DNA of 64,000 bases from Nostoc foliaceum FACHB-393 (GCF_014698505.1 NZ_JACJTD010000022.1:62001-126000), one strand, 5' to 3'; counted from the stretch's first letter, positions 8,993-18,342 are shown. Notes: generated by a model not told the origin, from the letters alone. Program-made: numbers and translations.

Positions 8993-9481
8993 TTAAGGAT
9001 TTACACGAAATCTAGCTACACCTATAGGTATTTCTGCATTAATGCCAACAATATTAGCAGATAAATGGTAGACAGGGCCATTACCAAGAAATGGTTGTTT
9101 TACATTCTTGATGTCAATCTTTAGTTTAGTATTAGGAACAATTGGTTCGGCAAAAGCTAGCAGTATAGTTTTGCCATTTACAGAAACATTAGTATTAATT
9201 TTGCGACCATTCTCTTCGTTTATAACAACATTCTTAGTATCATAACTCCATCTGACAGTATTTGGAACTTGAATTTTTAACTGCGAAACACTCTTGCTGT
9301 TTTTGGGAACGTGTACTCGCAAAGTATGTCTAACAGGCATCCAGCGAGTCTGAGGAAATTGAGAGTTACCATCAACATGAGGAACGTTACCATCTTCTTC
9401 ATTAGCACTTGCATAGTTGGTAGGAATTAAAAGTGCAGCAGCTAGAGTAGATATAGCAACGTAAACTAGCACTTTCTTCAT
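8993..9481 (-). CDS. DUF2808 secreted protein (paralog 3)
   Basis: A signal peptide (about 1-26, ending NYASA) and a diverged DUF2808 domain: HTLRVHVPK, VSQLKIQVP, NTNVSVNGKTILLAF and a final EIPIGVARF. GAGGAG precedes the ATG. It groups with paralog 4, with which it shares SQL(K/I)I, VYH(L/F)SA and IPxGVA(R/Q)F. A terminator follows. The only box upstream is at 9801-9818, about 320 bp away, implying a long leader or another promoter in the gap. The 9482-9844 gap otherwise shows only AT-rich sequence and a small palindrome near 9591-9607. Function unknown. Confidence 0.78.
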   Translation of the reverse strand: MKKVLVYVAISTLAAALLIPTNYASANEEDGNVPHVDGNSQFPQTRWMPVRHTLRVHVPKNSKSVSQLKIQVPNTVRWSYDTKNVVINEENGRKINTNVSVNGKTILLAFAEPIVPNTKLKIDIKNVKQPFLGNGPVYHLSANIVGINAEIPIGVARFRVNP

Positions 9482-9800
9482 GTTTTCTCCTCACTTAATC
9501 ACTAATGTCAACAAATCAAAATGAACCTGTGATAAATCAATACGGAACAATCTGGTAAAACTAAAATTAACTACCTTCTACGTTTCTTACTTTTCACAAT
9601 GTGAAAAAAAGATTATGTGTAAAGGTTTGAATTTGTTACACTCTTACACCTCGTAATACCAACATTTTCAAAAATTTCCATGAAAAGTCAGTCTACGCTT
9701 ACACGTTAATTAAAGGAAGTTAGAAATATTACCGTTAACTTGTTTACCGTTTGAAGTTCAAAAGGTATACTACCTTTATTGATCAGTTTGACAGGTCGGA

Positions 9801-9818
9801 ATGAAATCAAGATGAAAT
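9801..9818 (-). promoter_or_regulatory. ATGAAAT direct-repeat box, DUF2808 paralog 3
   Basis: Perfect repeat ATGAAAT-CAAG-ATGAAAT with the flank TTGACAGGT, shared with the box at 10399. It lies 26 bp beyond the stop of paralog 4, and 320 bp before the start of paralog 3. Confidence 0.65.
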
Positions 9819-9844
9819 TTTTGATGAATTTCAAAACTTAAGGA

Positions 9845-10309
9845 TTAAAATGTAGGGAATTGAGCTACACCAACGGGAATCTCTACCTCACTACCAACAA
9901 CCTTCGCTGAAAAGTGGTATACAGAAGCTGGGCCTGTCACTGGTTGTTGAACTTGATTAAAATTAACTAAGAGTTTAGTGTTAGAAATAACCTTTTCAGG
10001 AAAATCTATAATAATTTGTTTGTTATTGACGGAAATATTAGTATTAATTTTCTGATCATTTGCATCGAAGACATCAATGTCATTACTCACTGCTACAGTA
10101 GATGGAGTTTCAATAATAAGTTGAGAAAGAGCGTTGTTGTTTTGGGGGATGTTTAATCGAAAAGTATGTTTGACAAGCCGCCAACTATTAGTTGGATATT
10201 GCAAATTATTCTCAATATTAGTCTCTTTAGCACTTGCATGACTAAAAGAAATGAAAGCTGTAGTGGCAAGAGCAAACACTGTACCTGTGTAAATCAATGT
10301 TTTCTTCAT
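9845..10309 (-). CDS. DUF2808 secreted protein (paralog 4)
   Basis: 154 residues: a signal peptide (about 1-27), then a DUF2808 domain with HTFRLNIPQ, LSQLIIETP, NTNISVNNKQIIIDF and EIPVGVAQF. It is most like paralog 3. The box at 10399-10416 lies 90 bp upstream, with CATAAT 16 bp after the second half-site. Three of the four paralogs thus have their own or a shared box, so the family as a whole appears to be an output of the local two-component system. No catalytic residues are evident; a structural, binding or envelope role is inferred only from export and fold. Confidence 0.78.
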   Translation of the reverse strand: MKKTLIYTGTVFALATTAFISFSHASAKETNIENNLQYPTNSWRLVKHTFRLNIPQNNNALSQLIIETPSTVAVSNDIDVFDANDQKINTNISVNNKQIIIDFPEKVISNTKLLVNFNQVQQPVTGPASVYHFSAKVVGSEVEIPVGVAQFPTF

Positions 10310-10398
10310 CTGGAATTTTTAAGTAAATTTTATGTAAAATAAGCTACATATTTTTGCTTATTGAACGAACCTTTACATTATGAGTTTGACAGGTCACG

Positions 10399-10416
10399 AT
10401 GAAATCAAGATGAAAT
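10399..10416 (-). promoter_or_regulatory. ATGAAAT direct-repeat box, DUF2808 paralog 4
   Basis: Perfect repeat ATGAAAT-CAAG-ATGAAAT with the flank TTGACAGGT. Toward the gene, CATAAT follows the second half-site after 16 bp, giving a class II activator layout. Confidence 0.72.
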
Positions 10417-10435
10417 TTTGGCTGGTTTGGGAAAA

Positions 10436-11257
10436 TTATTCATTCATGCTATGGTAGGTAGCTACGGCTGAAGGAGAACTGCGGTTGACGTAGCGAAAAA
10501 TCCAATATTTTAAAATTGTATCCATGACAACTGGGACAATAGCAATGAATAGTGAAATCAGACTTTTGTTTTCTGGAAGACCAAAATGCTTTGAGGTGTT
10601 TTCTAAAATTATTTCCCAACCATAGGTAGAGTGATAGCCGACAAAGATATCAGTAGCGAGAATAATGAAAAAAGCTTTCGCGGAGTCGCTTAAGCCATAA
10701 ATTAAGTCGGCACTAAAAAATTGAATAGTGGTAAGCTGCTGCTTACCAAAGACACATAATATAATAAATGACAATAATGAAAGTATATCAGCAAAGATAT
10801 TAGCAACTGCATCAATACTTTCAGTTTTGTATTTTTGGGATAACGCAATAGCCTTATCTTTGACCTTCTGTTCTACAATATTTGAAGAAAGTTCTGGAGC
10901 TTTTCCCAGGAGTACTTCAAATTGAATTTTTCGCTCAAATTTTTTCAATTCGGTTAAGGCTTTTTCTTCTTGATAAGAATTTAAGAAAATTTTTGATGTT
11001 TCTTGGCTCCAGTATTTATAAATCAAAGGTTGGATTACAAATGTTTTAAACAGATTATTCACTAATAATGGAACAATAAATAGAATTAACAAATAACGGA
11101 GAGAACTAATTGTTCTCTGACGAGAAGCGCGAAACTCTTCAACAACCTTATGCTCTGCATTTGGCTCTAGTGCTTGTTTTAGCTTTCCCACAGTTTGTAG
11201 TATCGACCGAGGAACAAAGCTAAGTTTTTGAGATTTTGGATTAGGTTTCATTCTCAT
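10436..11257 (-). CDS. CemA/PxcA-family membrane protein (PxcA-like)
   Basis: The C-terminal segment, with ILKYWIFRYVNRSSPSAVATY and a terminal HSMNE, is the signature of the PxcA/CemA family. About four membrane segments are seen (about 52-75, 148-168, 190-208, 232-252). Known members are inner-membrane proteins needed for light-induced proton extrusion and linked ion exchange in cyanobacteria and chloroplasts. This protein is 273 residues, shorter than typical PxcA because it lacks the long N-terminal region, so it may be a PxcL-like paralog. The box at 11373-11390 places it in the predicted regulon. A link between proton or ion balance and metal stress is inferred. Confidence 0.85.
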   Translation of the reverse strand: MRMKPNPKSQKLSFVPRSILQTVGKLKQALEPNAEHKVVEEFRASRQRTISSLRYLLILFIVPLLVNNLFKTFVIQPLIYKYWSQETSKIFLNSYQEEKALTELKKFERKIQFEVLLGKAPELSSNIVEQKVKDKAIALSQKYKTESIDAVANIFADILSLLSFIILCVFGKQQLTTIQFFSADLIYGLSDSAKAFFIILATDIFVGYHSTYGWEIILENTSKHFGLPENKSLISLFIAIVPVVMDTILKYWIFRYVNRSSPSAVATYHSMNE

Positions 11258-11372
11258 TTGTTCGATAAAGTCAGGCTATTAGCATTACCGTTGTAGCTGA
11301 ACTAAAAAGCCTGAGAATAGTGTGGAGAAAAGCCAAGGCATAAGCTCCTAAAAGTTACTATATATAATCAGG

Positions 11373-11390
11373 ATGAAATTAGGATGAAAT
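11373..11390 (-). promoter_or_regulatory. ATGAAAT direct-repeat box, pxcA-like gene
   Basis: Perfect repeat ATGAAAT-TAGG-ATGAAAT, 115 bp upstream of the start. A TATATA lies close by, but the spacing to a -10 element is not ideal. Confidence 0.65.
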
Positions 11391-11610
11391 AAATCATATA
11401 ATACTAAATATTCAATAATAAAAAATCAAACTTTTGTTCATACAGTACCTATTTATAGCGTTTCCCGGTCTAATGAAGTACACTTAATTAAATAAACCTG
11501 TGCATCTTATTAAGGTAAAAATAAAAGCATATTCCCTCGATTTCCGTCAAAAAATACTTGATACATATATAGCAATTCCCAGTTGAGTGAGGTACAGGAT
11601 CAATGTTTTT

Positions 11611-11643
11611 AAACGCAGAGGGACGTAGAGGAAAGCGCAGAAG
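11611..11643. repeat. Dispersed cyanobacterial AACGCAGAGG-type repeat
   Basis: A purine-rich run of degenerate units (AACGCAGAGG, GACGTAGAGG, AAAGCGCAGAAG) of the kind scattered between genes in filamentous cyanobacteria. A related stretch occurs near 34640-34675. The rest of the 11258-11747 gap holds only the box at 11373 and AT-rich sequence. Confidence 0.5.
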
Positions 11644-11747
11644 CAATATGACAATCTCCATCTTCCTCACAAATGCTTAACTCATCTTTTATTTCCCGAC
11701 AACTCTATTTATTGTTCTCTTCAAAGACTTAATGGAGACATCCCAAG

Positions 11748-12716
11748 ATGAGTTTGACTGAAAAACTTCAATCTGTATTTGTTATTATTGCCATCTTAAT
11801 TGGGCTGATACTGGGACAAATCAAATGGGTTGAGGAAAATGCTGTATCTTTGATTGTTCCATCCTTGATGGTCATGCTCTATGGGGTGTTTCTAAATATT
11901 CCACTTAATCGTTTAGGTCAGGCATTTCAAAACTACAAGATGACCGGACTTATTTTGGGAATTAACTTTATTTGGACACCTGTTTTTGTTTGGGGATTGG
12001 GAGCTATTTTCCTACGGGACTCTCCCGATCTTTGGGTTGGGCTAATTATGCTGATGGTCACACCTTGTACTGACTGGTATCTCATTTTTACAGGGATTGC
12101 CAAAGGAAATGTTGCTTTAGCTACAGCCTTCCTTCCTTGGAATATGATCTTGCAAGTGGTTCTCCTACCCGTCTATCTGTTAGTTTTTGTTGGAAAATTG
12201 GTGCAGATTGATACAGCGATTTTTCTCGAAAGCATTGCACTGGTTTTAGTTGTTCCTATGCTTTTAGCGTTTATCGCTAAGTGGTTAATACCAAAGGTAA
12301 ACGGGTTTTGGCGTGAAATTCCACTGAAAATAGCAGCAGGGCAAACGCTATTTCTGTGTTTGGCAATTACAGCGGTATTTGCCTCGCAGGGGCAAACCCT
12401 AATTCAGCGTCCAGATGTACTGCTAAAAATGTTACCGCCTATTCTTATTTTCTATGTAATTACCTTTTTGCTGACTCAAGTAATCTCACGATTCGGCAAC
12501 TTTAGTTACGAGGATTTTGCTTGTTTCAGTTGTACAACACTTGCACGCAATTCACCCCTTGCATTAGCGATCGCTACATCTGTTTTTCCTGATCGTCCTT
12601 TGATTACCCTTGTTTTGGCTATTGAACCACTTATCGAACTGCCTGTCATGGTGCTAGTCTCCCAGTTGTTGCTCTTTCTGCGTCGTAAAGGGCGGTATTC
12701 TCAGATGGAGAAATAG
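11748..12716 (+). CDS. BASS-superfamily transporter, ACR3-like arsenic resistance permease
   Basis: 322 residues with about ten hydrophobic segments and a basic C-terminus. The motif TPCTDW at about residue 105 matches the TM4 region of ACR3/BASS carriers, where a conserved Cys is essential for arsenite transport in ACR3. FACFSCTTLARNSPLALAIA resembles the TM9 crossover motif. GGAG lies about 10 bp upstream of the ATG. It is the first rightward gene after a long leftward block and has no ATGAAAT box. The substrate could be arsenite or an organic anion. I favour the ACR3-like reading at moderate confidence because of the metal-resistance setting. Confidence 0.75.
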   Translation: MSLTEKLQSVFVIIAILIGLILGQIKWVEENAVSLIVPSLMVMLYGVFLNIPLNRLGQAFQNYKMTGLILGINFIWTPVFVWGLGAIFLRDSPDLWVGLIMLMVTPCTDWYLIFTGIAKGNVALATAFLPWNMILQVVLLPVYLLVFVGKLVQIDTAIFLESIALVLVVPMLLAFIAKWLIPKVNGFWREIPLKIAAGQTLFLCLAITAVFASQGQTLIQRPDVLLKMLPPILIFYVITFLLTQVISRFGNFSYEDFACFSCTTLARNSPLALAIATSVFPDRPLITLVLAIEPLIELPVMVLVSQLLLFLRRKGRYSQMEK

Positions 12717-12942
12717 CTAAATTGGCGTTACAATTGCATATTCAGCTTGACGTTTAAAGCGAATAGCTTAACATTATAAAGAGTCGTAGCATTATGAACA
12801 CAGGTTTTTCCCTGGAAGACCCATCAAATGTGGGAATAATACTTGGTAGTTCTGATGCGAATGGGCGAGCTTTATTGAGAAAGACGAATTACTACTAGAT
12901 GTAGCTAAGTGTATAGCCATTACTAAATACCTAACAATTGAC

Positions 12943-13857
12943 TTAAACTAGGTTATCAGGAGCGAAAGGACATTGGTAACTAGGATCGCCTGTCTCCACT
13001 TGAATAGTTGGGTGTTCAATGCTGAAATTGTCGTGAAGCTCACGGACTACCCGTGCTAAAAAAGTATCACCAGGATAACCTGCTGGAATGACAAGGTGAG
13101 CAGTGAGTGCTGTTTCTGTGGTACTCATTGCCCAAATATGTAGGTCGTGAACTTGAGCCACGCCAGGGAGTTCGGTTAGATAAGTACGGACAGCCAAAGG
13201 TTCTATTCCTGCTGGTACAGCATCTGTAATTAAATTCAAGGATTCCTGCAAAAGTCCCCAAGTGCCAGCTACAATCACCACAGTAACAATCAAACTCACC
13301 GCTGGATCAAACCACAGCCAACCTGTAGCAATAATTGCAATACCAGCTAGTACAACCCCTACAGATACCGCAGCATCTGCAACTAAATGTAAGAATGCGC
13401 CTCTGATGTTCAAGTCACTTTTACGCCCCGACAAGAACATCAAGGCACTCACTGTGTTAATGAAAACTCCTATAGCTGCTACTGTAATTACTATTCCTCC
13501 TGCTACCGGAGCAGGTTCACGAAACCGTTGAATTGCTTCCCAGCCAATACCGCCAGAAACAACTAGGAGAAAGGCGGCGTTTAAAAGCGCAGCCAAAATT
13601 GAAGAACGACGCAGCCCATAAGTGCGACGTGATGTCGGGCGACGACGGACGAGGATGCTTGCTCCCCAAGCAAGTAGTAAACCCAAAACATCACTCAAAT
13701 TGTGACCCGCATCGGCAATCAAGGCAAGGGAGTTAGCAACAATGCCATAGGTTGCTTCGATGACGACAAAACCAGTGTTGAGAGCGACACTGATCAGAAA
13801 AGCACGGTTGTAATTACTGCCACCGTGGTCGTGTCCATGACTATGATTATGAGACAT
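12943..13857 (-). CDS. Cation diffusion facilitator (CzcD/ZitB-type)
   Basis: 304 residues. The N-terminus is His-rich (HNHSHGHDHG), followed by six membrane helices. The transport-site motifs HNLSD (TM2) and HLVAD (TM5) give the HxxxD pairs typical of Zn2+-selective CDFs. A cytosolic C-terminal domain from about 205 contains VHDLHIWAMS, the canonical dimer/metal-site signature. Role: proton-driven export of Zn2+ (possibly Co2+ or Cd2+) from the cytoplasm. It begins 9 bp after the DUF190 gene, so the two form an operon. No ATGAAAT box lies upstream. Confidence 0.94.
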   Translation of the reverse strand: MSHNHSHGHDHGGSNYNRAFLISVALNTGFVVIEATYGIVANSLALIADAGHNLSDVLGLLLAWGASILVRRRPTSRRTYGLRRSSILAALLNAAFLLVVSGGIGWEAIQRFREPAPVAGGIVITVAAIGVFINTVSALMFLSGRKSDLNIRGAFLHLVADAAVSVGVVLAGIAIIATGWLWFDPAVSLIVTVVIVAGTWGLLQESLNLITDAVPAGIEPLAVRTYLTELPGVAQVHDLHIWAMSTTETALTAHLVIPAGYPGDTFLARVVRELHDNFSIEHPTIQVETGDPSYQCPFAPDNLV

Positions 13858-13866
13858 GACTGTTTT

Positions 13867-14196
13867 TCACACTTCGGTGGAGAGAACTTCTATGGTTTGA
13901 CAAGTAACAAACTTGTCTTTAAGCATATGTTTGACCAAGGAACAAAATTCGGTTATTGCAGTTTCACTATCAATAACTGTAACGAGAAGCGGTAGTGCAG
14001 ATGACTCAATAGATGGGTCTAGCTTATTTAGAGTACGAAAAACGCCATGTTTGCCATATCCAGAAATTGCCCGCACTACCGTTACCCCTGTTAATCCTTG
14101 TCTGCGAGCCATTCCGAGCAGAATTTGATGAAGGGGTTGATGCTCCCAACAATCCAACTCGCTAACATAAATTGTTAATTGTTTCCATGTTGTCAT
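13867..14196 (-). CDS. DUF190 PII-like protein
   Basis: 109 residues matching the DUF190 pattern: KQLTIYVSELD, LHQILLGMARRQGLTGVTVVRAISGYG, LPLLVTVID. Family knowledge: DUF190 proteins share the ferredoxin-like fold of PII and CutA and often accompany ion channels or transporters, where they are thought to act as sensors or modulators. Here it is the first gene of a two-gene operon with a zinc-type CDF, 9 bp apart. A regulatory partner role for the exporter is therefore plausible, though unproven. Confidence 0.88.
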   Translation of the reverse strand: MTTWKQLTIYVSELDCWEHQPLHQILLGMARRQGLTGVTVVRAISGYGKHGVFRTLNKLDPSIESSALPLLVTVIDSETAITEFCSLVKHMLKDKFVTCQTIEVLSTEV

Positions 14197-14247
14197 ATAG
14201 CTTTTCCTATACTGGTATCGCTATTATCGCTAATTATTTATCAAACA

Positions 14248-14485
14248 GAATTCAGGAGTCAGGAGTCAGAATGGGCTAAACCTTAGCTATCCGCTAACAG
14301 AATGAATTTTGTACGACTGGCGCATGAATAACCGGGTTTAATACCCCCACCAAATCGTAGATTTGGTGGTCTTCAAGACGCTCGATGACTCGCTAACGCT
14401 ACGCTATCAGTCGGGGATTCAGACCTGCGACTGATAGCGTAGCGGTAGCGAGTCTGCGAGCGTCTTGATTCTGACTCCTGAATTC
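14248..14485. repeat. MITE-like nested inverted-repeat element
   Basis: The outer arms are GAATTCAGGAGTCA at the left and its inverse TGACTCCTGAATTC at the right (to 14485). Inside lies a second pair of arms built from AAGACGCTCG, GACTCGCTA and GCTACGCTATCAGTCG and their inverses, plus a small hairpin at 14348-14370 (CCACCAAAT / ATTTGGTGG). There is no coding capacity. This fits a non-autonomous, foldback dispersed element, which are common in these genomes. Confidence 0.6.
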
Positions 14486-14502
14486 TTCTTCAATTGCTCG
14501 GA

Positions 14503-15036
14503 TTATCGTTTAAAGGCAAAGCGGCCATTAAATTTTTCACCTTTTACATCCGTTTGAATAACAACTTTATACTCTCCCGTTGCAGTTACAGGCAGATTTA
14601 CTGTATATTGCTTTTCCTCGGTATTATAAGGAACTTGTAGGGTTTTGTTACTGCCATCTGGTAGCTGAACTTGAGCCGTGAGCTTGGCATCAGTAATTGC
14701 TTGATCCTGCTCTCCGTGTACGCTTATATCTAAATGAGTAGAATCTTTTTCTATATCTGGTGTGAACTCTAAATGATATTTGCCCGAATTTACAACTTGA
14801 CTGCTACGCTTCTCTCCACTATTGGAATGACCACCTTTTTGATCATGGCCATGACCGTCGTTTTCATTATGCGCTTCCCCAGTTTTAGCAACGGGTTCAG
14901 TTTTGGCAGCTGTTTCTGTAGTTGCTGTCTTGGTAGCACTTTCCGAGTTAGCAGCTTGATTCCCACTACCACAAGCACCCAAAAAAATTAATCCTATACT
15001 GCTAACAATTACTAAACTGGTCTTCAGAAATTTCAT
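14503..15036 (-). CDS. His-rich lipoprotein with FixH/YtkA-like domain
   Basis: The start at 15036 (MKFLKTSL) has AGGAG 9 bp upstream; the longer frame does not begin with a signal sequence. A lipobox ending LGAC gives a lipid-anchored Cys. It is followed by a Ser/Thr/Ala linker, a His/Asp-rich segment (AHNENDGHGHDQKGGH) likely to bind metal, and a beta-sandwich region with YTVNLPVTATGEYKVVI, the YtkA/FixH-like pattern. It lies 186 bp downstream of an HME-type RND permease on the same strand. A periplasmic metal-binding helper for that pump is a reasonable inference. Confidence 0.75.
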   Translation of the reverse strand: MKFLKTSLVIVSSIGLIFLGACGSGNQAANSESATKTATTETAAKTEPVAKTGEAHNENDGHGHDQKGGHSNSGEKRSSQVVNSGKYHLEFTPDIEKDSTHLDISVHGEQDQAITDAKLTAQVQLPDGSNKTLQVPYNTEEKQYTVNLPVTATGEYKVVIQTDVKGEKFNGRFAFKR

Positions 15037-15222
15037 GAATTCAAACTCCTTGATGTTTTGTGAATTAAAAACTAATGCAGCACGTTGTAAGTAAACCACC
15101 CATTTCAAATCAATACTTCGGCAAGCTCAGTAACCATGAAACCCTTGGAGTATAGGAATTAGGAATTCCTAATTCCGTTAGCGTAGTGAGGCGTAGCCCA
15201 TTTCAAATTCCGCCTTGCGGTA

Positions 15223-18200
15223 CTAGGCTCTGGCTTCTCCTGCAATTTCTGGCTGAATAATTGGTTCAGCCTTTCTTGGAACTAAAAATCTACCAAACTG
15301 TACATACAAAGCCGGAAGTACCAAAAGAGTTAAAGCAGTCGAGGTAAACAATCCACCTAAAACCACAACGGCTAGTGGCTGAAGGATTTCTTTTCCGGCT
15401 CCGCTACCAATTACCAAGGGTGCCATACCCAGAGCTGATGATAGCGCCGTCATTAAGATAGCAGCCAACCTTTCTACCGACCCTTCCATCAAAGCCTGTC
15501 GTAGAGGCTGTCCTTCTGCCATCCTAGAATTGTAGTTCTCAACCAGTAATAGTCCATTGCGTGTAGCAACGCCGAATAAGGTAATAAATCCTACCATTGA
15601 AGCTACAGAGAGAATACCGCCAGTCAAGGCGATGGAAATGACTCCACCCACTAACGCCAAGGGCAAGTTTATCAAGATCATGATGGTGGCAGGAATCGAC
15701 TTGACAGCAAAGTAAATCAGGACTGCGATCGCAACAAATGCTAATCCCCCAGCCGAAAGTAAAGTTTTCGTCGCTCCTTCTTGGGCTTCAAATTGACCAC
15801 CGTATTCAATAAAATATCCAGCGGGTAATTGCACCTGTTGCTTAACTCTGTCCCGAATATCCTTAATTACAGAACCTAAATCTCGTCCACCCACGTTGCT
15901 GGATACGACAATATAGCGGGAGACGTTTTCGCGGTTGATGGTATTGGGGCCTGTACCATAGTTGATTTTTGCGACTTGGGCTAAAGGAATTTTTTGTCCG
16001 TTGGGTGTATCAACTAACAAATTACCGATAATTTCAATATTGTTACGGTATTTTTCTTGCAACCAAACCACCATATCAAAGGTTTGTTGTTGCTCCAATA
16101 CTTGGGAAACGACTCGCCCATTCAGTGCAGTTTCTACTACCTCTGACAATTCGCCAATAGTTAAACCATAGCGGGCTGCTGCATCGCGGTCGAATTGAAT
16201 TTGTACCTGCTTAATTGGTACTTGCGGTTCTAGTTGCAAATCTACTAGACCCGAAACCTGGCCCATAGCTGATTGTACTTGTTCACCAAGGGTACGGAGT
16301 TCTTCCAAATCGGGGCCAAAAATTTTCACAGCGATCGCACTCCGTACACCTGAGAGTACCTCATCCATCCGGTGCGAAATAAACCCGCCGATATTGGGAA
16401 CGACTCCGGGAATTTTATCAAATTCTTTACGAATCATTTCAATTGTTTTTTCTCGATCTTTTGCCCCCTCCTCGCTGAGTTGGATATCTATTTCCGCCCC
16501 ATTTACACCAGCTACCTCAGTATCCCCTACAGCCCGCCCAGAGCGCAATTGAGCCGTTTCAACCCCAGGATTTTTTTTCAGGGCTTCTTCGATCGCTAAC
16601 CCTACTTGATTAGTCGCATTCAGAGATTGACCAGGCATTAAAACTGCGGCGATTACCAAAGAGCGGTCTTGGAATTCTGGTAAAAAAACTTGCCCTAACG
16701 AGAGTAGAATCATCGTTGAAGCCACAAAGGCAGCGATCGCACCTGTCAAAATAATCTTGGGGCGACGAATAGAAAATTTCAAAAGTGGACGATACAGGCG
16801 ATGGGAAAATCGTTCAACCCAAGTTTCTGTACTTGGTAAACGCCGATTTACTAGCAAAAGGGCGCACAGTGCTGGAGTCAATGTCAGTGCTACTAAGGTA
16901 GAAGCGCCAATTGACAGCAGATAAGCTACAGCCATCGGTGTAAAAATCCGACCTTCTACACCAGAAAGAGCAAAAATTGGTGCAAAGACGACTGCAATAA
17001 TGATTGTCGAGAACAGTACGCTTACCCGCACCTCCACTGAGCCATTAAAAACAACTTGCAGTGGTGGTACAGGATTGCCTGCTATCTGATTTTCTCGCAA
17101 ACGGCGGTAGACGTTCTCCATATCGACAATTGCATCATCCACCACTGAACCAATCGCAACAACAAGTCCGCCCAAAGTCATTGTATTGATGCCTTGTCCT
17201 GTCCAATTCAGGATCATCATTCCCAACAACAAAGATACAGGAATCGCGCTCAAACTAATAATCACTGTGCGCCAGTTCATCAGAAATAAAATCAAGATCA
17301 CACAAACGATGATTGTGCCATCACGCAAAGCTTCTTCAACGTTTTTGAGTGAGGCTTCGATAAAATCTTCCTGACGGAAAGTAGTTGTAATTTTCACATC
17401 TTTGGGCAGACCGACTTGAATTTCCTCGATTGCTGTCTCAACTGCCTTCGTTACTTTTGGCGTATCTGCTGCTGGCTGTTTGTTGACTGTCAAAATTACC
17501 GCTTTTTTACCCGCAAAACTGCCATCGCCGCGTTTGAGCGCTGCACCAATTTGGACATCCGCCACTTGTTCCAACAGGATTGGCGTGCCATTTTTGGCTT
17601 TAATTACTGATTTCTTTAGCTGTTCAATAGATTCAATCCGTCCAACCCCTCGCACCAATGTCTCTTGGTCAGGAGTAATTAAAAATCCCCCTGGTGCATT
17701 AGCGTTGGCTGCTTGTGCTGCTTTGGTGACATCATCAAGGGAAACATTAAACGCTTTTAGTTTATCTGGGTTTACCAACACTTGATACTGACGCTCATCC
17801 CCACCAAATATGACGACATTACTTACGCCAGGGACAGCAAGCAGGCGGTTTTTCACTTGCCAATTGACAATCCGCCAGACCTCCATCATCGGAGTGGTTT
17901 CAGAAGTAAAGGCATATTTGACAGTCCATCCCAAAGGTGAACTAACAGGCAGAACCTCTGGGTTTTCCACACCTTGCGGTAGTTGACTGCGTGCTTGTTG
18001 CAACCGTTCCGTTACCAATTGGCGGGCGCGATAAATTTCTGTATCCAAGCTAAAAGTCGCTCTCACAGATGAAAGACCGACAGCTGAGGCAGAACGCAAT
18101 GTTTCTAGTCCGGGAGTGCCGTTAATCACACTTTCTATCGGTCGAGTAACTAGGGATTCAACCTCCTCTGGTGCAAGTCCTGGGGCTTCGGTCATAATTT

Positions 18201-18342
18201 CCACTTGCGGTGGAGCAAAGTTGGGAAATACATCCAGTGGCATTTGCGTAAGGACGAGAAAGCCCCAAACTGATATGAGGACGGAAGCAATAACTACTAT
18301 CCAGCGTTGAGCGATCGACCATTTAACAATAGAATTAAGCAT
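15223..18342 (-). CDS. RND efflux permease, heavy-metal (CusA/CzcA-like) type, pump 1
   Basis: 1039 residues with the RND layout: TM1 at about 13-33, a large periplasmic domain, a TM2-6 cluster, a second periplasmic domain, and a TM7-12 cluster. The N-terminal MPLDVFPNFAPPQVEI and ETLRSASAVGLSSVRATF segments are typical of the heavy-metal/cyanobacterial CusA-like branch. TM4 carries the proton-relay acidic residues in VVDDAIVDMEN (about 400-410). Role: inner-membrane proton-driven pump of a tripartite system. It has no adjacent adaptor gene; the adaptor at 32489-34189 and TolC at 603-2129 are candidate partners. The box at 18429-18446 lies 86 bp upstream. The substrate (Cu/Ag, Zn/Co/Ni or others) is not determinable by eye. 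Confidence 0.93.
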   Translation of the reverse strand: MLNSIVKWSIAQRWIVVIASVLISVWGFLVLTQMPLDVFPNFAPPQVEIMTEAPGLAPEEVESLVTRPIESVINGTPGLETLRSASAVGLSSVRATFSLDTEIYRARQLVTERLQQARSQLPQGVENPEVLPVSSPLGWTVKYAFTSETTPMMEVWRIVNWQVKNRLLAVPGVSNVVIFGGDERQYQVLVNPDKLKAFNVSLDDVTKAAQAANANAPGGFLITPDQETLVRGVGRIESIEQLKKSVIKAKNGTPILLEQVADVQIGAALKRGDGSFAGKKAVILTVNKQPAADTPKVTKAVETAIEEIQVGLPKDVKITTTFRQEDFIEASLKNVEEALRDGTIIVCVILILFLMNWRTVIISLSAIPVSLLLGMMILNWTGQGINTMTLGGLVVAIGSVVDDAIVDMENVYRRLRENQIAGNPVPPLQVVFNGSVEVRVSVLFSTIIIAVVFAPIFALSGVEGRIFTPMAVAYLLSIGASTLVALTLTPALCALLLVNRRLPSTETWVERFSHRLYRPLLKFSIRRPKIILTGAIAAFVASTMILLSLGQVFLPEFQDRSLVIAAVLMPGQSLNATNQVGLAIEEALKKNPGVETAQLRSGRAVGDTEVAGVNGAEIDIQLSEEGAKDREKTIEMIRKEFDKIPGVVPNIGGFISHRMDEVLSGVRSAIAVKIFGPDLEELRTLGEQVQSAMGQVSGLVDLQLEPQVPIKQVQIQFDRDAAARYGLTIGELSEVVETALNGRVVSQVLEQQQTFDMVVWLQEKYRNNIEIIGNLLVDTPNGQKIPLAQVAKINYGTGPNTINRENVSRYIVVSSNVGGRDLGSVIKDIRDRVKQQVQLPAGYFIEYGGQFEAQEGATKTLLSAGGLAFVAIAVLIYFAVKSIPATIMILINLPLALVGGVISIALTGGILSVASMVGFITLFGVATRNGLLLVENYNSRMAEGQPLRQALMEGSVERLAAILMTALSSALGMAPLVIGSGAGKEILQPLAVVVLGGLFTSTALTLLVLPALYVQFGRFLVPRKAEPIIQPEIAGEARA

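Noticed and set aside
12794..12898. 34-codon frame after the ACR3-like gene
   Set aside because: It has an ATG but no ribosome-binding site and no recognisable motif; chance cannot be excluded.
13067..13736. Frames on both strands across the CDF gene
   Set aside because: They are shadows of a well-supported transporter gene.
14248..14485. CRISPR-like or tRNA-like structure
   Set aside because: The element is one nested inverted repeat without regular spacers or a tRNA fold; a MITE-like element explains it better.
15150..15222. Short palindromic stretch downstream of RND pump 1 as a gene
   Set aside because: AATTAGGAATTCCTAATT and nearby GCGTAG repeats are typical intergenic repeats; no coding frame.
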